Part shown: one piece after another, positions 42,591 through 51,293 of the stretch
Layout: each line of letters starts with the position of its first letter
Position numbering within the stretch: the stretch's first letter is position 1
Source: Fructobacillus durionis
GTDB taxonomy: Bacteria > Bacillota > Bacilli > Lactobacillales > Lactobacillaceae
Reading direction: 5' to 3'
Assembly: GCF_900112405.1 (NCBI RefSeq)
Contig: NZ_FOLI01000007.1
Span: 1-64,000 of the forward strand
DNA length: 64,000 nt
Position numbers and translations under genes: made by a program
Notes under the pieces: model-generated
Seen by the model: only the letters and a program-made list of their open reading frames with translations
The model's database searches: none
Told to the model about the DNA's origin: nothing

Positions 42591-42632
42591 GGATGGCAGC
42601 CCTGCCTGTAAGCACGGCCGCCGTCCTTTTTA
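42588..42632 (+). terminator. Terminator between kinase and ABC genes
   Basis: AAGGATGGCAGCC pairs imperfectly with GGCCGCCGTCCTT, then TTTTT. It would separate the sensor operon from the ABC operon, as in known Bce loci. Confidence 0.65.
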
Positions 42633-42670
42633 CGTTATGCTTAATTCACGTTAAACAGAGAGGAAACATC

Positions 42671-43426
42671 ATGACACTATTAGCCGTTAATCATCTTAAA
42701 AAAGAATACAAATCAAAGCGCTCAACCCAAAAGGTTCTCGCCTTAAAGGACGTGGACTTCCAGGTCAACGAGGGCGAGTTCATCGCCATCATGGGGGAGT
42801 CGGGTTCTGGTAAGTCCACCTTGCTAAACTGTATCGCGACCTTGGACAAGCCCACTGCCGGCCACATTCTCTTGAAGAATGACGACCTGGCTAACTTGAA
42901 GGACAAGGACCTGGCCGCCTTTCGTCGCGACCACCTTGGTTTCGTCTTCCAGGACTTCAACTTGTTAGACACTTTGTCCGTTAAGGACAACATCTACCTT
43001 CCACTAGTGCTCGCTAAGAACACCAAGGGTAAGGAAGAAAAGCTGGCTCACCTAGCCAAGCAGCTCGGTATCGAAGACCTCTTGAACAAGTACCCCTACG
43101 AACTCTCCGGTGGACAGCAACAACGTGTGGCCATCGGCCGAGCCTTAATCACGAAGCCCGAATTACTGCTCTGTGACGAACCAACTGGGGCCTTGGATTC
43201 CAAGAACGCCGCCGACATCTTAAACCTCTTCGATGAATGCCACGAAAACGGACAGACCATCTTGATGGTTACCCATTCATCCCTTTCGGCTTCCCATGCC
43301 GGACGAGTGCTCTTCATCAAGGACGGTACCGTCTTCCACCAGCTCTACCGGGGCGACAAGTCCGAGCAGGAAATGCTCGTGGCCATCAACGAGGCCATGA
43401 CCAACCTACTGGGAGGGCAGTCTTAA
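42671..43426 (+). CDS. Bce-type ABC transporter ATPase
   Basis: 251 aa MacB/LolD-like ATPase. Walker A GESGSGKST, Q-loop FVFQDFNLLDTLSV, signature LSGGQQQRVAIGRAL, Walker B LLLCDEPTGALD, and H-loop MVTHS. The ATG has GAGAGGAAAC before it; the longer upstream frame lies in the operator region. With the permease it would remove peptide antibiotics such as bacitracin or lantibiotics from their lipid targets and report flux to the kinase. It lies 1 bp before the permease gene. Confidence 0.93.
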   Translation: MTLLAVNHLKKEYKSKRSTQKVLALKDVDFQVNEGEFIAIMGESGSGKSTLLNCIATLDKPTAGHILLKNDDLANLKDKDLAAFRRDHLGFVFQDFNLLDTLSVKDNIYLPLVLAKNTKGKEEKLAHLAKQLGIEDLLNKYPYELSGGQQQRVAIGRALITKPELLLCDEPTGALDSKNAADILNLFDECHENGQTILMVTHSSLSASHAGRVLFIKDGTVFHQLYRGDKSEQEMLVAINEAMTNLLGGQS

Positions 43427-43427
43427 A

Positions 43428-45383
43428 ATGTTTTACGTGAAACTCGCTTTCGACTCGCTTCGAAAGAATAAGGAAAGCTACCTGCCCTTCCTCCTCGCTG
43501 GAACAGCCGCGGTAGCGCTGAACTTCTTAGTTCAACTGCTCATCTACTCATCAGGTGTTAAGAACCTACAGTTCGCCTCCGACATCGTCCGTCTGCTACT
43601 CGTACTCGGACAGGTCATCATCGGCCTGCTCTCCCTGGTCATCATGATCTACACCTACTCCTTCTTAAAGAAGGGCAAGGAAAAAGAGTTTGGCCTTTAT
43701 AGCATTCTCGGAATGAAAAAGTCGGACTTGGTCAAGATTTCTTTGATTCAACAGGCCATGTCCTTTGCCATCACCATCGTGACCGGTCTGATCACAGGCT
43801 TCGTTTTCGCCAAGCTGATGATTCTTTTGCTCGTTCGCATGGTGGGTGGTAAAACTTTCGGGATGGAACTTTCCCTCCCCGCCTTGGCCTGCACCATCGC
43901 CTTCTTCTTTGGCGTCTATGCGGTACTGACCATTATCGATGCCATCGCAGTCGCTCGCACCAAGACTTTGGACCTAATGAAGTCCGAAAAAAAGGGTGCA
44001 TCGGCTCCTAAGAACCGCTGGCTCTTCTTCCTCTTCGGTGGCGCTGCCCTTATCTGGGGTTACGGTCTGTCATTGACGGTGCCATCCCCCATCAAGGCAG
44101 TCAACCAGTTCTTCTTCGCCGTTCTGCTTGTGGCGGTGGCCACCTACCTCCTTTTCATCGCGGCTTCGACTTTGATTTTGAAAGCCCTGCAAAAGAAGGA
44201 AGGCTACTACTACCAAAGTAAGCACTTCATTACCGTTTCCAACATGCTCTTCCGTATGAAGCAAAACGCCGTTGGACTAGCCTCGATTGCCTTACTCACT
44301 ACCATGACTTTGGTCGTGACCGTGACGACGGCATCGATGTACTTTGGTAAGGCCGACCTCGTTCAGAAAATGTTCCCACGAGACGTTGAGGTAGCCCTCG
44401 AAAACAAGGGCATTACAGAAGAACAGGTCGATTCACTTGTTAACAAGTACGACTTAAAAGCATCTGGTAAGTACACGCAAACCGTATCACTGCCAGCCCG
44501 TGCGGCCATGTCAAAGGATCAGCACTTCACTAGCACGGAGTACGCAAGCAATGCCAACGAACGTAACATTCAGTTCATGACCTTGGACGAATACCAGGCC
44601 GCAACCGGCGACAAGCAAAGCCTAAAGGCCAACCAGGTCTTAGCCTACGGTCGTAACGGTGGCAAACTAACCCGCTCTGACATTTACTTGGGTAAGGACC
44701 GCTACAGCGTCAAGCAAAACCTGAAGAGCATCAAGGGTATGCCATCTGCATCGGCCGATAGCACCGCTTCCTTCGTCTTTGTTCTACCAACCGAAGAAAG
44801 CCTGCAGTCCGCAACCAAGACCTTCTTCCCAGAGGTGGATGAGTCAAAGATCATGCAAACCAGCTACTTCTTTAACATTAGCGGTTCAGCAAAGCATGAA
44901 GAAGACTTCTGCAACGCCCTCGATAACTACCAGGGCCAGAACATGTCCTTCCAAGTGAAGTCCATGACTGAAAAAGTCATGAACGGTATCTACGGTGGCT
45001 TCTTCTTCATCGGGATTCTCTTCTCGATCTCCTTCATCCTGGCCACCGGCTTGATGATTTACTACAAGCAGATTTCCGAAGGAAAGGCCGACCAGGCCCA
45101 GTTCGAAATCCTGCAAAAGGTGGGAATGTCCGAAGGGGAAATCAAGAAGACCATCCGCTCACAAATCATCTGGCTCTTTGGTCTCCCAATCGCCGTTTCA
45201 CTCATTCACTTGAGTTTCGCCATGCCAATGATTAACAAGCTGCTCCTAGCCTTCTCAGTTCCCGTAACCGGCGCCGTTTACGTGGTAATGGCGATGACCA
45301 TTCTCCTGATGGTGACCATCTACTACATCATTTACAAGATTACTTCCCACACCTATTACAAGCAGGTCACGGAATTAAATTAA
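43428..45383 (+). CDS. Bce-type ABC transporter permease (FtsX-like)
   Basis: 651 aa, ten predicted membrane helices. FtsX-like domains lie near residues 55-190 and 520-650, and a large outside domain of about 210 residues (about 305-515) sits between helices 7 and 8. This layout is diagnostic of BceB/VraG-type permeases, where the outside domain recognises peptide antibiotics. The N terminus MFYVKLAFDSLRKNKESYLPFLLAG is typical. C-rich codons (AAC, ACC, CTC) are frequent here compared with neighbouring genes, which might reflect a different history. Confidence 0.9.
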   Translation: MFYVKLAFDSLRKNKESYLPFLLAGTAAVALNFLVQLLIYSSGVKNLQFASDIVRLLLVLGQVIIGLLSLVIMIYTYSFLKKGKEKEFGLYSILGMKKSDLVKISLIQQAMSFAITIVTGLITGFVFAKLMILLLVRMVGGKTFGMELSLPALACTIAFFFGVYAVLTIIDAIAVARTKTLDLMKSEKKGASAPKNRWLFFLFGGAALIWGYGLSLTVPSPIKAVNQFFFAVLLVAVATYLLFIAASTLILKALQKKEGYYYQSKHFITVSNMLFRMKQNAVGLASIALLTTMTLVVTVTTASMYFGKADLVQKMFPRDVEVALENKGITEEQVDSLVNKYDLKASGKYTQTVSLPARAAMSKDQHFTSTEYASNANERNIQFMTLDEYQAATGDKQSLKANQVLAYGRNGGKLTRSDIYLGKDRYSVKQNLKSIKGMPSASADSTASFVFVLPTEESLQSATKTFFPEVDESKIMQTSYFFNISGSAKHEEDFCNALDNYQGQNMSFQVKSMTEKVMNGIYGGFFFIGILFSISFILATGLMIYYKQISEGKADQAQFEILQKVGMSEGEIKKTIRSQIIWLFGLPIAVSLIHLSFAMPMINKLLLAFSVPVTGAVYVVMAMTILLMVTIYYIIYKITSHTYYKQVTELN

Positions 45384-45388
45384 GGCAC

Positions 45389-45421
45389 AAAAAAGTCGTT
45401 CGCGAATGCGAACGACTTTTT
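45389..45421. terminator. Bidirectional terminator after the Bce-type genes
   Basis: AAGTCGTTCGC-GAAT-GCGAACGACTT with A/T tracts on both sides; it serves the permease (+) and lysP (-). Confidence 0.93.
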
Positions 45422-45424
45422 CAT

Positions 45425-46873
45425 TTACTTATTTTTACCAGTTAAATCCACGTCTTGCAGTGGGATAACCTTGGTCTTCTTTGACCACTTGTAGCCCAAG
45501 TAAGGAATCACAAAGATTGGCACGGACAAGTAAGTCACGGCAATCTTATCCCATTCCCAGTGCGCAAAGGCTTCGGGATCTTGCAGGAAGATAACAACCA
45601 AGGACATGAAAAGTGCAAAGATTGGACCGAATGGGAACCACTTTGCCTTGTATGGCAAGTCGTTGACATCGTTGCCCTGTGCCACGTAGGCCTTACGGAA
45701 GCGCAAGTGGGCGATGGCAATCCCCATCCAAGCCAAGAATCCAGTCAAACCAGAAGCGGCAACCAGCCAACCGTAGACAACGTTGCCGCCCTTCATTTCT
45801 GAAGTAAAGGCCACAAGGCCAACGCACATCGTCAGCAAGAGTGATGCCCATGGCACACCGTGCTTTGTTAGGCGACCAAAAATCTTTGGTGCCTGACCCT
45901 TCTTAGCCAATGAGTAAAGGGTACGGGTTGAAGCGTAAGTTCCTGAGTTGGCGGCTGACAAAACAGAAGTCAGGATAACCGCGTTCATCAAGGAAGCAGC
46001 GAAAGCAATACCAGCGTTCTTAAAAACGATGGTAAATGGTGACATCATGACGTTACCGGAATCGGCAGCGGACATCAAACGTGGGTCTTGGTAGTAAACC
46101 AAGGCTGAAATCACGAAGATGGCCCCGATGTAGAAGAGCAAGATACGCCAAAAGACCGAGTGAATGGCCTTTGGCACAGACTTGCGTGGGTCCTTGGCTT
46201 CACCAGCCGTAATCCCAATCAATTCGGTTCCCTGGAATGAGAATCCAGCCACAACGAAGACGGAAAGGACACCTTGCCAACCGCCAACGAAACCGTGTTG
46301 ACCAACTGAAAGGTTGCGGACAACGTCCGTGTTGGAATGAATGATACCAAAGATAGCCAAAACCCCAATGAAGAGGAAGAAGCAGATGGTAACAACCTTA
46401 ATCAATGACAACCAGAATTCCGTTTCACCGAAGGTGCTAACGGAGAAGAGGTTAATCAAGAAGATTAAGAACAGTGCAATCGCCGAGAAAATCCAAGATG
46501 GAACGTCTGGTAGCCAGAACTGAGCAACCAACCCAACCGTCACTGTATCAACGGCTAGGGTAATGGCCCAGTTAAACCAGTAGTTCCACCCTAAGGCGAA
46601 ACCAAAGGCTGGATCAACGAAGCGGTTCCCATATTCTGCAAATGAACCCGACGTTGGTGCAAAGGTTGCCATCTCCCCAAGGGAAGTCATGAGGAAGTAG
46701 ACCATGATTCCGATGATGAGGTAGGCCAAGATAGCACCGAATGGTCCGGCCTGTGAAACTGAAGCACCCGAGGTCAAGAAGAGCCCGGTTCCGATTGACC
46801 CACCGAGGGCAATCATCGACACGTGGCGTGTCTTCAATTCATGTTGAATTGTATTTTCATTTGTTTCTGCCAT
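45425..46873 (-). CDS. lysP: Lysine-specific permease
   Basis: 482 aa APC-superfamily transporter with 12 predicted helices. Seen: N-terminal ELKTRHVSMIALGGSIGTGLFLTSGASVSQAGP, YFLMTSLGEMATFAPTSGSFAEYG, GFALGWNYWFNWAITLAVD and GFSFQGTELIGITAGE, all close to LysP-type lysine:proton symporters. The lysine riboswitch upstream independently supports lysine as substrate. The ATG at 46873 has GGAGG 9 bases upstream; a TTG two codons earlier is less likely. Confidence 0.92.
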   Translation of the reverse strand: MAETNENTIQHELKTRHVSMIALGGSIGTGLFLTSGASVSQAGPFGAILAYLIIGIMVYFLMTSLGEMATFAPTSGSFAEYGNRFVDPAFGFALGWNYWFNWAITLAVDTVTVGLVAQFWLPDVPSWIFSAIALFLIFLINLFSVSTFGETEFWLSLIKVVTICFFLFIGVLAIFGIIHSNTDVVRNLSVGQHGFVGGWQGVLSVFVVAGFSFQGTELIGITAGEAKDPRKSVPKAIHSVFWRILLFYIGAIFVISALVYYQDPRLMSAADSGNVMMSPFTIVFKNAGIAFAASLMNAVILTSVLSAANSGTYASTRTLYSLAKKGQAPKIFGRLTKHGVPWASLLLTMCVGLVAFTSEMKGGNVVYGWLVAASGLTGFLAWMGIAIAHLRFRKAYVAQGNDVNDLPYKAKWFPFGPIFALFMSLVVIFLQDPEAFAHWEWDKIAVTYLSVPIFVIPYLGYKWSKKTKVIPLQDVDLTGKNK

Positions 46874-46898
46874 GAGCAAAAACCTCCGTTTGATTTTT

Positions 46899-47131
46899 CA
46901 AACAAAAAACCTACTCTTGTATCAAAACAAAAGTAGGCGTCATCACATTTTTTAAGCATGATAGCAAAGCGCACCGTTTAAAAAACGACAGTCCATGAAA
47001 TCTTTTTCCATGTCCCAAGCTCTGCACTCCCCCGAGTGGAAAACTTTCGGCAACCGCACCTTTTGTACCGGGTCATCGTCTTGGGTAGACTAGCCGGCAG
47101 GACTGATTTTGGTCGCAACCTCTTTGTTTGT
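46899..47131 (-). promoter_or_regulatory. Lysine riboswitch (L-box) with terminator
   Basis: The minus strand carries L-box conserved blocks in order: AGAGGTTGCGACC, AGTCT, GACGATGACCC, GGTTGCCGAAAG, GAGTGCAGAGCTTGGGA and CATGGACTGTCG. A terminator follows (CCTACTTTTGT/ACAAGAGTAGG then TTTTTTG, 46903-46940). When lysine is plentiful the aptamer should favour termination and shut off lysP. Start site about 47131 from the promoter at 47138-47166. Confidence 0.9.
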
Positions 47132-47137
47132 ATTTTT

Positions 47138-47166
47138 AGAATAGCATAACTAAATTTTACCGTCAA
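47138..47166 (-). promoter_or_regulatory. lysP promoter
   Basis: TTGACG (47166-47161), 17 bp, TATTCT (47143-47138) on the minus strand; it overlaps the last codons of the upstream membrane gene. Confidence 0.82.
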
Positions 47167-47803
47167 CACCGAAGAACTGCTGCCAGTGCTTTGAAAGACG
47201 GATGTACATCCCCGCAGCCGTGCGGAAGAACCAGTAGCCGAAGAGGGCGGAACCAATTAAGGTTGTCACTGACACATCGTAATCAACGATGGAAGCAGCG
47301 GCCAAAATTAGCCAGAAGAAAATCATCAAGCCGGACAAAGTCGACTTTACCCAGTAGGCCAGTGGCAAACGTACCACAAGGACCTGCTGAATTTGGAAGA
47401 GCAAGAATGCCCAAATCGTATTGGACAGTGCTGGCATCATTTGCAGCAAAACCGGCCCATCGTCCCAGTAGAAGAAGGTCAACAATGACCAGGCCCAACA
47501 CATGATAATCAAAATCGATGAGCAGGCCAAGGACCACCAGAAACCAACTTTGAAGCCGAGGGTTCTTAGGAAGGCCGCCCAAACAATGGTTAGCAACCAG
47601 GCCATCCAGAAGTTCTTCAACAGGTAGGCCGGTCCGAAGAGAAAGCCGAGCTTTGAATTCGCGAGCGCCTGAATCGCAATCGATCCAGCTGCGTCAAACA
47701 AAGTCAAAAAAGAGGAGTTAAAGCGGAGCATCCCCGACAGAATGATAAAAATAATTAATGCAAAGAGTGGCAGGAAACGTCTCTTTTTCAGTGGATAAAT
47801 CAA
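47150..47803 (-). CDS. PAP2-fold-like membrane protein without catalytic motifs
   Basis: 217 aa with about six hydrophobic helices. The order of segments resembles PAP2 (lipid phosphatase) proteins: an early FDAAGS...Q segment (36-45), a central MMPALSNTIWAF where FPSGHA would be (about 122-133) and a late AASIVDYDVSVTTLIGSALFGYW (169-191) where SRxxxxxHxxxDVxxG would be. The catalytic Lys/Arg-Pro, Ser-Gly-His and Arg/His residues are absent. So, if PAP2-related, it is inactive as a phosphatase. The similarity is by eye only; an unrelated six-helix protein is possible. It is followed by the lysP promoter. Confidence 0.5.
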   Translation of the reverse strand: MIYPLKKRRFLPLFALIIFIILSGMLRFNSSFLTLFDAAGSIAIQALANSKLGFLFGPAYLLKNFWMAWLLTIVWAAFLRTLGFKVGFWWSLACSSILIIMCWAWSLLTFFYWDDGPVLLQMMPALSNTIWAFLLFQIQQVLVVRLPLAYWVKSTLSGLMIFFWLILAAASIVDYDVSVTTLIGSALFGYWFFRTAAGMYIRLSKHWQQFFGVDGKI

Positions 47804-47846
47804 TGAATTTGCGACCTTTCATCTAATGTTCTGCAATGGTGAATGT

Positions 47847-48863
47847 TTATCCGAAGTAGTTAATGCCCATTGCTGCACGCACTTGCTTCATAGTTTCTTC
47901 GGCCTTGGCATTGGCCTTGTCAGATCCGTCCTTCAACATCTTCAAGACAGCATCCATGTTCTTGGCGTATTCCAAACGACGTTCGCGGATTGGTGCCAAT
48001 TCAGCTTCCATGACGTCAATCAAGTGCTTCTTCAACTTCATGTCGCCGAGTCCACCACGTTGGTAGTGGTCCTTTAGTTCTTGAACACGCTTCTTATCTG
48101 GATCAAAGATGTCCAAATAAGTGAAGACAACGTTGCCCTCCACGTGACCTGGATCTTCCACACGAATGTGCGTTGGGTCCGTGTACATGGACTTGACTTT
48201 TTTGGCCAAAGTCTCGGCATCATCTGACAGGTAAATCCCGTTGTTCAAAGACTTTGACATCTTAGCATTACCGTCGATACCAGGCAAACGGCCCTGCCCC
48301 TTAGGTGGGAAGACCCCTTCTGGCTCAACCAAAATATCTGTGTTGTAAGCGGAGTTGAAAGAACGAACCAGTTCACGGGTCTGTTCAATCATTGGCTTTT
48401 GGTCGTCACCAACCGGCACCTTTGTTGCCTTAAAGAGGGTAATATCAGCAGCCTGGGAAACAGGGTAAGTTAAGAATCCGGCTGGGATTCCTTCGCCGAA
48501 GCCCTTTTGCTGGATCTCAGTCTTAACTGTTGGGTTTCGTTCCAAACGGCCCAGTGAAACCAAGTTCATGTAGAACATCGTCAATTCGGCCAAAGCTGGA
48601 ATCTGTGATTGCACGAAAATCGTTGACTTGCTTGGATCAATCCCAACAGCCAAGTAATCAAGGGCCACTTCAGTCAGTGACTTCTGAATCTTTTCTGGGT
48701 CGCGGGCGTTATCAGTGAAAGCCTGTGTATCCGCAATCATGATGTAAGGGTCATAAATCCCCTCGTTCTGCATTGCCACACGGTTCTTCAACGAACCGAT
48801 GTAGTGCCCGATGTGCAATTTTCCAGTTGGTCGATCGCCGGTTAAATAAATTTCTTTTTCCAT
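47847..48863 (-). CDS. trpS: Tryptophanyl-tRNA synthetase
   Basis: 338 aa class I synthetase. Seen: [18 protein letters not shown] (HIGH motif), the [16 protein letters not shown] region and [15 protein letters not shown] (KMSKS). No T-box is visible in the 133 bp upstream. It is divergent from the PanE-family gene. Confidence 0.97.
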   Translation of the reverse strand: MEKEIYLTGDRPTGKLHIGHYIGSLKNRVAMQNEGIYDPYIMIADTQAFTDNARDPEKIQKSLTEVALDYLAVGIDPSKSTIFVQSQIPALAELTMFYMNLVSLGRLERNPTVKTEIQQKGFGEGIPAGFLTYPVSQAADITLFKATKVPVGDDQKPMIEQTRELVRSFNSAYNTDILVEPEGVFPPKGQGRLPGIDGNAKMSKSLNNGIYLSDDAETLAKKVKSMYTDPTHIRVEDPGHVEGNVVFTYLDIFDPDKKRVQELKDHYQRGGLGDMKLKKHLIDVMEAELAPIRERRLEYAKNMDAVLKMLKDGSDKANAKAEETMKQVRAAMGINYFG

Positions 48864-48922
48864 GGTTGCTTTTATTTCCCTTTATTTTCTAACCACTCTA
48901 TTATATCGAATTGTATAAAGTC

Positions 48923-48951
48923 TTGCAGGATAGCTTTGTTATTGGTATATT
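48923..48951 (+). promoter_or_regulatory. Promoter of the PanE-family gene
   Basis: TTGCAG (48923-48928), 17 bp, TATATT (48946-48951), 45 bp before the start codon. Confidence 0.8.
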
Positions 48952-48996
48952 ATTAAGAACAAATTAAAAACATTTAATGAAAGTGAGGTCGGTACT

Positions 48997-49980
48997 ATGA
49001 AATATGCAGTTGTTGGAGCAGGTGCCATGGGCTTGCGCTATGGGCTTTTACTTCAAGAAGTCGCTGGCAAAGAGGTTGAGTTCGTTGAGCCAACCAAGGA
49101 GTCAGTTGATAAGATTAAGGCTCAAGGTAACGTTGTCTACCAATCACGAGATCATGAGGACCGACATCCGGTCCCAGTAAAGGTCTTTTCACCAGAAGAA
49201 TACGAAGGTAATCCTGACGTCTGGATTTTCTTTATGAAGCAGATGCAGATGGAAGAGACTTTGAAGCGAATGGCGCCCCACTTCAAGGACCACCAAGTGG
49301 CCGTGGGTGCGATGAATGGTATGGGCCACATCGAAAAGCTCCAATCCTACTTTAAGGATGACAAAATCATTGGTGGAACAGCCATGATTGCCACAATCTT
49401 GAGCGATTATGGTGATGTTGACTTCATCGGTAAGTCAAATTCAGGTGCTTCTGCCTACTCAAACTTGTCTGGTGTGAAGACTGCCGAGACCCAAGAGGTC
49501 ATGGAAGATTTCCAAGCCGCCAATTTGAACCCAACGTACTCAAACAACTTTATGGGTACCTTGTTGACAAAGGTCTTCTTCAACGCCGTTGAGAACTCCA
49601 TTGCAACGATGTTCCAAGCACGAATGGGTAACTTGTTGTCATACGACCAATTCGTCCCAACCATCGCCAAGCCATTGGTTGATGAAGCCTACGATGCTGC
49701 GGCAGCAGCCGGCATCACCTTGCTTGAAACACGCGAAGAAATGTTGATTCAAGTGGATTACGTTGCCCGTGAAGTGGTACCACTCCACTTCCCTTCAATG
49801 TACCAAGACTTTGTTAAGAACCGTCCAACAGAAGTTGATTATATCAACGGTTGGATTGCTGACTTAGCTGAAGAACACGGTGTCGCAGCGCCAACGCAGC
49901 GTTTCATCACAGGTTTGGTTCACTTGGCCGAAGCCATGCGTGAATTTAACCCACCGGTTAACCAGTTGGAAGTAAAGTAA
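48997..49980 (+). CDS. PanE/ApbA-family 2-oxoacid reductase
   Basis: 327 aa. The N-terminal NAD(P)-binding motif GAGAMGLRYG and family features (MKQMQMEETL, AVGAMNGMGHIEKL, a conserved Lys in TKVFFNAVENSIATM) place it with ketopantoate reductases. Some LAB members of this family act instead as D-2-hydroxyacid dehydrogenases on branched 2-oxo acids, so pantothenate synthesis cannot be assumed; no panB or panC is near. A GAGG site lies 9 bases upstream. It would complement the L-type enzymes at 4.6-6.4 kb if it makes D-hydroxy acids (inference). Confidence 0.85.
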   Translation: MKYAVVGAGAMGLRYGLLLQEVAGKEVEFVEPTKESVDKIKAQGNVVYQSRDHEDRHPVPVKVFSPEEYEGNPDVWIFFMKQMQMEETLKRMAPHFKDHQVAVGAMNGMGHIEKLQSYFKDDKIIGGTAMIATILSDYGDVDFIGKSNSGASAYSNLSGVKTAETQEVMEDFQAANLNPTYSNNFMGTLLTKVFFNAVENSIATMFQARMGNLLSYDQFVPTIAKPLVDEAYDAAAAAGITLLETREEMLIQVDYVAREVVPLHFPSMYQDFVKNRPTEVDYINGWIADLAEEHGVAAPTQRFITGLVHLAEAMREFNPPVNQLEVK

Positions 49981-49984
49981 TTCA

Positions 49985-50016
49985 TTAAAAAAAGCCTCTT
50001 ACCAGGGGCTTTTTCT
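49985..50016 (+). terminator. Terminator of the PanE-family gene
   Basis: AAAAGCCTCTTACCAGGGGCTTTTTC hairpin just after the stop. Confidence 0.85.
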
Positions 50017-50062
50017 TTTGTCTACAATTTATAAATCAAGCAATGACTATTAAAAATGTAAA

Positions 50063-50093
50063 CAAAAAAGCCGCAAGCAAAGCTTGCGACTCT
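50063..50093 (-). terminator. Terminator of tRNA-Glu
   Basis: GTCGCAAGC-TTT-GCTTGCGGC with TTTTTTG on the minus strand. Confidence 0.88.
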
Positions 50094-50097
50094 TTAG

Positions 50098-50169
50098 TAG
50101 CCCGTGAGAGAATCGAACTCTCGATTCCGCCGTGAAAGGGCAGCGTCTTAGCCACTTGACCAACGGGCC
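50098..50169 (-). tRNA. tRNA-Glu (TTC)
   Basis: Acceptor GGCCCGT/ACGGGCT (first pair G-T), discriminator A. The anticodon loop CTTTCAC on a CTGCC/GGCGG stem carries TTC. The T arm GAGAG-TTCGATT-CTCTC is intact. Confidence 0.94.
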
Positions 50170-50265
50170 ATGGTCAGTTGTTGTTTCATATCGCTATCAA
50201 ACAACTATGTTAGTATAGCAAGTAGACGCTACCCTCGTCAATAGGAAATCTAAAATATTTTTATT

Positions 50266-51129
50266 TTAGTACCAATTGTATTGGTTGTGGTGAGCCAAAG
50301 CAGCTTGAGCTGAACCATAACGATCGGCAATGTAAGCCTTCATGGCTTGCAACTGGTCTTGGTAATCGGCAGTGTTTCCACCGTAGCGAGCACGCAATGA
50401 TGGTGACAATTGACCGATTCCGTAGTAAATACCGTTTGTGGCGTTTACGTTACCACCAGATTCCTTGTTAATAATGGCTTGCAAAGCAGCTTCTTCAGAA
50501 GAGTCCGTGCTTGTTGCAGTTGATGTATTAACAACTGTTGCTGATGATGAGGCGGAAGCAGCCTGTGCCTGTGAAGCAGCAGCTTGTGATGCAGCAGCCT
50601 GTGAGTCAGCTTGACTTTGAGCAGTTGCTGAATCAGCTTGTGCTTGTGAGTCAGCCTGGCTTTGGCTATCTGTATTGGTTGTCTGCGTGTTCTGTGTTGC
50701 GGCTGCAGTACCAGTCGTCTTCAAAACTTGTCCGACTGACAACTTACTTGCATCTTGAATATTGTTCAATGATGCCAAATTATCAACTGTTGTGTTGAAG
50801 CGTTGTGCCAAAGTCCAAAGGTTATCCCCTGATTGAACCGTGTAGCTTCCAGTGTTTTCATTTGAATCGGTAGTCGTTTGATTTGAATTGTCTGAGCTTG
50901 TTTGGTCGATAACCAAGTTTTCACCAGCGTAAATCTGGTGAACGTTTTGAATGTTATTTTCCTTAGCTAGTTGGTCAACACTGACGTTGTAGTCTTTAGC
51001 GATACTTGTCAATGTTTCGCCTGAGCGAATGGTGTGTTGCTTTGCACTATTGGCAGAAGCAGCGTGGTGACCTAAAGCAACTGATCCAGCAAGTCCTGCA
51101 GCAACTAACAACTTATTCTTAATAGTCAT
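50266..51129 (-). CDS. LysM protein with lytic-transglycosylase-like C terminus
   Basis: 287 aa secreted protein. It has a signal peptide (1 to about 27), LysM domain 1 (32-75, HTIRSGETLTSIAKDYNVS), LysM domain 2 (95-138, YTVQSGDNLWTLAQRFNTT), a Gln/Ser/Ala-rich linker (about 142-210) and a short C-terminal domain (214-287) with catalytic-type Glu223 in NKESGGN and the YYGIGQLSP motif, ending HHNQYNWY. The domain resembles aggregation-promoting-factor and resuscitation-factor-like muralytic proteins of lactobacilli. It would bind and remodel peptidoglycan. The linker repeats QADSQA-type units. Confidence 0.88.
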   Translation of the reverse strand: MTIKNKLLVAAGLAGSVALGHHAASANSAKQHTIRSGETLTSIAKDYNVSVDQLAKENNIQNVHQIYAGENLVIDQTSSDNSNQTTTDSNENTGSYTVQSGDNLWTLAQRFNTTVDNLASLNNIQDASKLSVGQVLKTTGTAAATQNTQTTNTDSQSQADSQAQADSATAQSQADSQAAASQAAASQAQAASASSSATVVNTSTATSTDSSEEAALQAIINKESGGNVNATNGIYYGIGQLSPSLRARYGGNTADYQDQLQAMKAYIADRYGSAQAALAHHNQYNWY

Positions 51130-51258
51130 GTGTAATCTCCTTTTCTGTAACTCATTTCAAGAGATGTTTCCACTTCCTGAACTTACTCTATGTCCTATGA
51201 TACACCCCTAAAGTTTAAGTACACATTAAATATGCAAAAAAACTTTTAAAAAACATAA

Positions 51259-51290
51259 AAAAAGGACTAGCTTTCGCTAGTCCTTTTCAC
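51259..51290 (-). terminator. Terminator of the atp operon
   Basis: AAAAGGACTAGC-GAAA-GCTAGTCCTTTT then T-run on the minus strand, just after atpC. Confidence 0.95.
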
Positions 51291-51293
51291 TTC

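Noticed and set aside
48864-48996. T-box upstream of trpS
   Set aside because: The gap is too short and lacks the GGTGG core.
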